The notes beneath the pieces are model-generated. The model saw only the letters and a list, made by a program, of their open reading frames with translations. It ran no database searches and was not told the DNA's origin. Below are positions 1 to 3,811 of a DNA stretch of 5,636 nt, in pieces. Position numbers and translations under genes: made by a program. The DNA is from Rhodoferax sp. (lineage in GTDB: Bacteria > Pseudomonadota > Gammaproteobacteria > Burkholderiales > Burkholderiaceae_C). The stretch is from positions 1 through 5,636 of the forward strand of contig JARXAU010000174.1 in assembly GCA_029865675.1 (NCBI GenBank), read 5' to 3'. Position 1 is the first letter of the stretch. Each line of letters begins with the position of its first letter.

Positions 1-157
1 TCTCGGGGCTGATGCCGGTGTGGCCACTGAGCAAGCGGCTGATGGTGGAGACCGCCACGCCCAAGTGGCCCGCGAGTTCCCGGCAGCTCGTGCCAGAGCA
101 CTCCAGATAAATTTGGGCGATGAATTCGCCTGGGTGTGGTGGGTTGATCATGTTCAT
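1..157 (-). CDS. higA: HigA-family antitoxin, N-terminal part (runs off the left edge)
   Basis: This is the antitoxin of a HigBA-type module: an XRE-family helix-turn-helix protein that neutralises HigB and represses the operon. Reading the minus strand from ATG at 157-155 gives about 52 codons with no stop before the window edge. Residues 8-12 are HPGEF, the usual opening of HigA addiction-module antidotes. A helix-turn-helix follows at about residues 28-45 (RELAGHLGVAV then STISRLLSG). A second ATG lies two codons in (151-149), so the start could be there. The ATG overlaps the TGA of higB by one base (TGATG), typical of translational coupling in higBA. The family is usually about 95-100 residues, so roughly the second half is missing from view. 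Because its toxin partner is broken, this may be an orphan antitoxin. Identity is seen from motifs and context; activity is inferred. Confidence 0.85.
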   Translation of the reverse strand, partial: MNMINPPHPGEFIAQIYLECSGTSCRELAGHLGVAVSTISRLLSGHTGISPE

Positions 158-435
158 CAGTGGTAGTTCTCGTAGTCCACGACTTCAGCGTTGCCGTTGT
201 TAAATTCGAAAGTTAGTCGCCAATTGCCGTTGATGGTGACTGACCAGCGTTTGGGTTTCATGCCTTTCAAGGCATGCAAGCGAAAGCCTGGCGAGTCCAT
301 GTCTTCGATTTTGAGTGCCGTATCCAGTGCCGCTAAAACCATGCGCAAACGGGGTGTATGCGCGGTCTGTATGCCTGCTGCATGGCTAGTTTCTTAAAAC
401 CGGCGCAAACCTTTGTGTCGAAACGAAAGAATCAC
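157..435 (-). pseudogene. higB: HigB (RelE/ParE-fold) toxin gene with in-frame stop
   Basis: HigB toxins are ribosome-dependent mRNA endonucleases of the RelE superfamily. Reading from GTG at 435-433, the protein begins VILSFRHKGLRRF, which aligns with the usual start of the family. A TAA follows at 396-394, where the family normally has an aromatic residue before E-T-G. The same frame then continues to the natural TGA at 159-157 with recognisable family sequence: AGIQTAH, RLRMVLAALDTA, PGFRLHALKG, and the C-terminal block WSVTINGNWRLTFEF then VVDYENYH. Total length is about 92 codons, normal for HigB. No frameshift is needed; a single nonsense codon explains the break. A TTG at 348-346 could restart translation, but the product would lack the first third of the fold. 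higA follows with a 1-base overlap. A sequencing error at 394-396 is the alternative. Confidence 0.82.
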
Positions 436-445
436 CGGAAGCCGA

Positions 446-779
446 TTTTTTGGGCAGCGTTGCATGATCTCCAACACCCACCAAAGACCCGGCGTACTTT
501 GACCTCAACTCCATCCCCGAAAAAACGTACGAATCCAAAACCTAGCTAAGCGAAGACACTGGCCCCATCCGTTCGGTGCGTCAACTCTTGCAACAAGCCC
601 CGTGCTTTGAGCTGGATGCAACGCAGGCAAAAACCATCCTCACCCAAGTGATGGCCGCGTTGGCGCAGTGGCAAGCTGTGGCGTAAACCCCCGAGGTGGG
701 CATGACCGCCGCTGAAATGGCCCTCTTTATTCCCGCCTTTGAACACTCCTCCCTGCAAGATGCCCAAGAGGCCCAGTGA
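446..779 (+). pseudogene. Decayed C-terminus of a HipA-family toxin kinase
   Basis: HipA proteins are serine/threonine kinases of HipBA-type toxin-antitoxin modules. From about 489 one frame reads PAYFDLNSIPEK, then a TAG at 543-545, LSEDTGPIRSVRQLL, TILTQVMAALAQWQAVA, a TAA at 684-686, then TPEVGMTAAEMALFIPAFEH and a final TGA at 777-779. From memory of the family this matches the last ~95 residues of HipA (…AYDLNPIPE…, …KTWLSEDTGPI…, …PEVGMTAAE…PAFEH…). The TAG sits where a conserved Trp (TGG) is expected, a one-base change. Just upstream, in another frame, RCMISNTH at about 458-481 resembles the HipA segment before the D-D-H-x-R-N-H catalytic motif, suggesting that a deletion/frameshift removed that motif. 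The rest of the gene is absent: beyond about 446 the sequence runs into the start of the divergent higB. Certainly non-functional. The core 489-779 is better supported than 446-488. Confidence 0.75.
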
Positions 780-787
780 GTGTTTCC

Positions 788-805
788 CCAAAACCTCTGT
801 TTTGG
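788..805 (+). terminator. Hairpin just after the HipA remnant
   Basis: A perfect 7-bp inverted repeat, CCAAAAC/GTTTTGG (788-794 and 799-805), has a 4-base CTCT loop. It begins nine bases after the final stop of the HipA remnant. There is no run of T on the + strand after it, so it is not a textbook intrinsic terminator. It may be the old terminator of the decayed toxin gene. The structure is seen; the role is inferred. Confidence 0.35.
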
Positions 806-870
806 AGTGTGGATATTTGAAGTGCACGTAAAGGCGGTGGAACAGCAAAAGTTGCACAAGCACAAAGCCG

Positions 871-898
871 TTGACACTGCCGCTTGGCCGAGTAATTT
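871..898 (+). promoter_or_regulatory. Candidate sigma-70 promoter for the OmpA-domain gene
   Basis: A perfect -35 box TTGACA lies at 871-876. A weak -10-like TAATTT lies at 893-898, after a 16-base spacer. Transcription would start near 905, giving a leader of about 40 bases before the ATG at 948. The -35 match is good and the -10 matches the consensus at only three positions. It lies in the intergenic stretch upstream of the first intact + strand gene, where a promoter is expected. Confidence 0.4.
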
Positions 899-935
899 CC
901 AAGGCAAAATGCAAACCAAATCACACCTACCTGCC

Positions 936-939
936 GGAG
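936..939 (+). promoter_or_regulatory. Ribosome binding site deciding the start at 948
   Basis: GGAG lies eight bases before ATG 948. It supports that start over the upstream in-frame GTG at 780 and ATG at 909, because only 948 (or the ATG two codons later, 954) places the signal peptide at the N-terminus. Confidence 0.5.
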
Positions 940-947
940 CCCTGCCC

Positions 948-1637
948 ATGTCCATGCCGCGCCGCATCATTGAGCTAGTCCTTGCTGTCAGTTTCTTGTT
1001 CGCCCCGAGCGTCTGGGCGCAAGACCGCACGGGTACCCCCGAGCAAGCGGCTGCGATTGCAGCCCAGAACAAGCGCGATTTTGACGAAGGCCAACTCACT
1101 CCTGACATCGTTGCCCGCTTGCTCAGCCCCGACCTGGATGAAGGGGCCAAAGGCTACACCCCCAGGGGCGTCAAGGTGGACATTGCGCAAGAAGACCTGG
1201 ACAACTGCTTCAAGCTAACCAATCCGCCTGGCGCTGCACCGCCCGTCCAGAGCAAAAGCGCCCCTGGCCAAGCCTGGCAAGGCACAGACCGTTATCTGGG
1301 TGTGCGCTGGGTCTATGGCCGCAACCAGCATGAATTCAGCCCCACCGCCCTTGATAACAACCTGCGGCTGGTGGCGCAGCACATCAACAACCCTGCGTAT
1401 GCGCAGCACCAGTGGGTTATTGAAGGCCATGCCAACGCCGACGGCAGCCCCGACGCTGTGAACCGCGACGTCAGTTGCCGCCGCGCTGCGTATGTGCGCG
1501 ACCAATTGCGCCAACGCTATGGGGTGGACACCCGGCGCGTGCAAGCTGTGGGCTACGGCGCCAGCCAGCCCGCCGTGGAACCGGCCAAGGATGGCCAAAA
1601 CCGCCGCGTGCGCATTCGCCTGCTGGCCGCTCAGTGA
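948..1637 (+). CDS. Secreted OmpA-domain envelope protein
   Basis: Predicted 229 residues, exported and probably peptidoglycan-associated. Residues 1-24 are a signal peptide (PRR, a hydrophobic core, then SVWA before Gln25); no lipobox Cys follows, so a free periplasmic protein is more likely than a lipoprotein. Residues 25-105 match no family I recognise; they are charged and then Pro/Ala-rich. Residues about 115-227 form an OmpA C-terminal-like domain: WVIEGHANADGS at 156-167, NRDVSCRRAAYVRDQL at 172-187, GYGASQP at 202-208 and NRRVRIRL at 218-225. The domain normally binds diaminopimelate in peptidoglycan through an Asp and an Arg. The Arg of the xRRA block is kept, but the Asp of the usual GHTD motif is Asn here (GHAN). 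An in-frame extension back to GTG 780 is rejected because it buries the signal peptide and enters the HipA remnant. The caspase gene follows 16 bases downstream, so the two are probably co-transcribed. Confidence 0.85.
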   Translation: MSMPRRIIELVLAVSFLFAPSVWAQDRTGTPEQAAAIAAQNKRDFDEGQLTPDIVARLLSPDLDEGAKGYTPRGVKVDIAQEDLDNCFKLTNPPGAAPPVQSKSAPGQAWQGTDRYLGVRWVYGRNQHEFSPTALDNNLRLVAQHINNPAYAQHQWVIEGHANADGSPDAVNRDVSCRRAAYVRDQLRQRYGVDTRRVQAVGYGASQPAVEPAKDGQNRRVRIRLLAAQ

Positions 1638-1653
1638 GGCGTGGCCTTCAAGC

Positions 1654-3195
1654 ATGATCGCTGCCGCCATGTGGGCTGGGCGTGAAAAACTGCGACAAAC
1701 CCTGCGCTGGCTGGCCGTGTGCATAGGCCTGGGTATGCTGGGCATGTTGGCTGCCATGCCCGCATACGCGGCCAAACGTGCCTTGGTCGTTGGCAACGCC
1801 AACTACACCCACATTGGCACACTGCCCCGCAGCGAGGCCGATGCCCAAGACCTGGCCCGCGTGCTGCGCAGCCTGGGCTTTGTGGTGCACAGCGGCCAAG
1901 CGCTGCTCAACCGCAACGCAGCGGCGCTGAACAAAGACGTGGAAGATTTTCAAAAAACCATACAACCCGGCGACGAGGTGGTGTTTTATTTCAGCGGGCA
2001 TGGTGTGACCCATGAAGTCTTGGGCAACCTGCTGGTGCCCACCGATGCCCCGGCCTTGAACCGCCTGGCCCCGCCGGGCCGCGTGTTGCAGCAATACCTG
2101 GGTGTGAACGACGCGCTCAAGGCCATGGCCGACATGAAGCCCCGCGTGCTGGTGTCGATTCTGGACGCCTGCCGCAGCTTCCCCACCGTGAAGCCCAATG
2201 GCAAAAGCGATTCACCTTCGGTGGGCTTGCAAACCACGCCGCCCGTGGCCGCATCGGGCGTGGAGCAGTTGGTGATGTACGCCGCCGCGCACGGCCAAGA
2301 GGCGCTGGCCTTTTTGAACAATGGCCAAGACAAGACCCGCAACAGCGTCTTCACCCGCGTCTTGCTCGAAGAAATGGTGCGCCCCAGCCCCAGCGTGAAT
2401 CAGTTGGCCCACAACGTGGCCCGGCGCGTGTATGCCCTGACGAAAAACGAAAAAGACGGTGCGCAAAACGTGGAGTACCGCGCCATCGCCACCGACACCC
2501 AGCCCTTCAGTTTTGTGCCTGTGGCAGTACAGGCCGCACCTTTGCCTGACACCAGCGCCAAAGACGCTGAAATTGCGCAGCTCAAAAAACAGTTGGCCGA
2601 GCGGGAGAAAGCTGCAGCCGAGCCAGTGATCACTGCGACCCCGTCAGATGCGCCATGGCCAATAGTGACCGCCGTACCCTCAACTTCCACGAGGGCCGAC
2701 ACAATCTTCACCTCGCCCCCTGCATTGCTGTACGGCCGCTATCAGGTGCTGGGCGATGGCAGTGAGGTGAAAGACTTACAAACCGGCCTGATTTGGGCAC
2801 GGTGCAGCGTGGGGCAAACATGGAGCGGAAGCAGATGTGCGGGGCAAGTCAAAACCTTCACGTTTTACGAGGCTCCATGGTCGGTGGGTAATGGCTGGCG
2901 TGTGCCCACTGTGCGCGAACTGCAAAGCTTGATTTGGTGCAGTACACCACTCAATTCATGGCTCTTTGTTGATCTAGAAGATGGACTGGAGCCAGTTTCT
3001 GGCCTTTGCGATGGAATGTTTGTAACACCAGCTATTCGAGCTCAAGTGTTTCCATTAACGGACAAACACTGGACGGCAACCCGTGGTGTGGTTCGGGCTA
3101 ATTTAGCGTGGGTTGTTGATTTTCGATATGGTCATGTCGTGCCCATCAGACCAGATGAGAAACATGCTGTTCTGATGGTGCGTGCCAACCGTTGA
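1654..3195 (+). CDS. Exported caspase-like (C14) protein with C-terminal DUF1566/Lcl domain
   Basis: Predicted 513 residues. Residues 1-39 are a signal peptide (basic REKLRQTLR, hydrophobic core, PAYA then A40). Residues about 42-285 are a caspase/metacaspase-type peptidase domain: RALVVGNANY opens strand 1, catalytic His116 lies in FYFSGHG and catalytic Cys173 in ILDACRS; NSVFTRVLLEEM at 230-241 is the usual small-subunit block. Residues 302-319 are a short coiled-coil linker, followed by a Pro/Thr-rich stretch. Residues about 360-513 resemble DUF1566 (Lcl C-terminal): DLQTGLIWARC, WRVPTVRELQSLIW, then FPLTDKHWTAT, WVVDFRYG and VLMVR. The DUF1566 fold is, as I recall, related to C-type lectins, so this end probably binds a ligand. 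Start: ATG 1654 has only a weak GTGG nine bases upstream; ATG 1669 is possible. Translation may be coupled to the OmpA-domain gene. The last ~260 bases are near 47% GC against about 67% in the caspase part. Substrate unknown. Confidence 0.88.
   Translation: MIAAAMWAGREKLRQTLRWLAVCIGLGMLGMLAAMPAYAAKRALVVGNANYTHIGTLPRSEADAQDLARVLRSLGFVVHSGQALLNRNAAALNKDVEDFQKTIQPGDEVVFYFSGHGVTHEVLGNLLVPTDAPALNRLAPPGRVLQQYLGVNDALKAMADMKPRVLVSILDACRSFPTVKPNGKSDSPSVGLQTTPPVAASGVEQLVMYAAAHGQEALAFLNNGQDKTRNSVFTRVLLEEMVRPSPSVNQLAHNVARRVYALTKNEKDGAQNVEYRAIATDTQPFSFVPVAVQAAPLPDTSAKDAEIAQLKKQLAEREKAAAEPVITATPSDAPWPIVTAVPSTSTRADTIFTSPPALLYGRYQVLGDGSEVKDLQTGLIWARCSVGQTWSGSRCAGQVKTFTFYEAPWSVGNGWRVPTVRELQSLIWCSTPLNSWLFVDLEDGLEPVSGLCDGMFVTPAIRAQVFPLTDKHWTATRGVVRANLAWVVDFRYGHVVPIRPDEKHAVLMVRANR
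2557..2610 (+). repeat. Linker repeat, copy 1 (coiled-coil segment)
   Basis: Encodes AK-D-AEIAQLKKQLAEREK (residues 302-319) between the caspase and DUF1566 domains. Copy 2 is at 4640-4693. I count 46 of 54 bases identical; of the eight differences seven are silent and one changes Asp to Val. The Ile/Leu/Leu spacing fits about two heptads of coiled coil. Confidence 0.85.
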
Positions 3196-3455
3196 TCGGT
3201 GCAGCGCAGCAGCTTGAGCTTTTGCGGCGTGCACGACCCCATGCACGCCTAATCTTCCCCAAACCCAACTCCCCCCGCGTACATCTCCTTGCCAGCTGGT
3301 CTGATGCACCCCAAGTTTGTGGAGGCGCTGCACCACTGAGCCAGGAGATTGCAGCCATGTTCAGCGCACCGCAATAAGGCCAGGGCCGTACCCCGCACTT
3401 TCACCACCTGTCCAGCCCAGAAACCCAGGCTCCCAAGGCCGGGCCAGCAACCGAC
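3196..3455 (+). other. Intergenic stretch without a convincing gene
   Basis: Apart from the hairpin at 3226-3249, I see no supported gene here. A frame open from 3192 to 3377 starts at a TTG overlapping the previous stop, has no ribosome binding site and resembles no family I know. The frame of the next small gene is open back to 3378, but without ATG or GTG. It may hold old gene debris. Confidence 0.5.
3226..3249 (+). terminator. Strong hairpin downstream of the first caspase gene
   Basis: A perfect 8-bp inverted repeat GGCGTGCA/TGCACGCC (3226-3233 and 3242-3249) has an 8-base loop and starts 31 bases after the stop of the DUF1566-caspase gene. No T-tract follows, so it may act as an mRNA 3' stabiliser or a Rho-linked end rather than an intrinsic terminator. 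Confidence 0.4.
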
Positions 3456-3749
3456 TTGACGCCGAAGGACTGGCGCTTCTCCCACCACGCCAAGGCACGG
3501 GCCAAGCAACGCGGTGTGCACAGCGGCGCGCTGCAGACCCTGCTGGACTGGGGCAAGACCTACCCCTGTGGCGGCGGAGGCCGCGAGCTGGTGCTGTTTC
3601 GTAAACGCGATCTGGACAGACTCAGCCAGCACCTGCCCAAAGCCGATCGGCTGGCGGTAGAAAAGCAGCGCCACCTGTTCGCCGTGCTGAGCGAAGACGG
3701 CGCCGTGGTCACCGTAGGCCATAGTTCACGCCACATCCAGCGCCATTGA
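3456..3749 (+). CDS. Small DUF4258-like protein
   Basis: Predicted 97 residues, cytoplasmic, no signal peptide. The sequence starts TPKDWRFSHHAKARAKQRGV and ends VLSEDGAVVTVGHSSRHIQRH. An N-terminal H-A-x-x-R-x-x-x-R-G block and a C-terminal 'D-G-x-V-x-T-V-G-H-x-x-R' strand resemble the DUF4258 family, small proteins of unknown function that resemble toxin-like folds. I recognise the pattern, not a specific member. The only available start is TTG 3456; no ATG or GTG exists between it and the upstream stop at 3375-3377, and no clear ribosome binding site precedes it, so the gene may be weakly expressed or have lost its original 5' end. The coding pattern (G/C-rich third positions, coherent domain) supports it as real or recently real. 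It ends 62 bases before the second caspase gene, in the same direction. Function unknown. Confidence 0.55.
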   Translation: MTPKDWRFSHHAKARAKQRGVHSGALQTLLDWGKTYPCGGGGRELVLFRKRDLDRLSQHLPKADRLAVEKQRHLFAVLSEDGAVVTVGHSSRHIQRH

Positions 3750-3774
3750 GGATGCAAAATCCAGGCAGCTTAAT
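3746..3774 (+). promoter_or_regulatory. Possible promoter for the FGE-caspase gene
   Basis: TTGAGG (3746-3751) and CTTAAT (3769-3774) are separated by 17 bases; each matches the sigma-70 consensus at four of six positions. The start would be near 3781, about 30 bases before the ATG. A small 5-bp inverted repeat ATGGG/CCCAT (3773-3777, 3784-3788) overlaps the expected start point. Weak evidence. Confidence 0.28.
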
Positions 3775-3797
3775 GGGCACAAACCCATGGCGTTGAA

Positions 3798-3804
3798 GGG
3801 AGGA
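3798..3804 (+). promoter_or_regulatory. Strong Shine-Dalgarno of the FGE-caspase gene
   Basis: GGGAGGA, with GGAGG eight bases before ATG 3812. It is by far the best ribosome binding site in the window and fixes this start. The OmpA-domain and DUF1566-caspase genes have much weaker sites, so this protein may be made in larger amounts. Confidence 0.85.
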
Positions 3805-3811
3805 ACAACAC

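Noticed and set aside
780..947. N-terminal extension of the OmpA-domain gene from GTG 780
   Set aside because: It would place 56 residues in front of a clear signal peptide, cover a hairpin and the candidate promoter, and start inside the end of the HipA remnant. ATG 948 with GGAG eight bases upstream fits better.
1492..1653. Start of the first caspase gene inside the OmpA-domain gene
   Set aside because: The extra residues lie in another frame of the OmpA coding sequence and would bury the signal peptide that begins near ATG 1654.
2930..3195. A second DGR variable region in the DUF1566 domain
   Set aside because: The codons show no AAC-derived pattern, the lower GC covers the whole segment, and the nearest hairpin is 31 bases beyond the stop. 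It looks like acquired DNA rather than targeted mutation.
3192..3377. Open frame overlapping the stop of the DUF1566-caspase gene
   Set aside because: TTG start, no ribosome binding site, composition without a domain and no resemblance to a known family.
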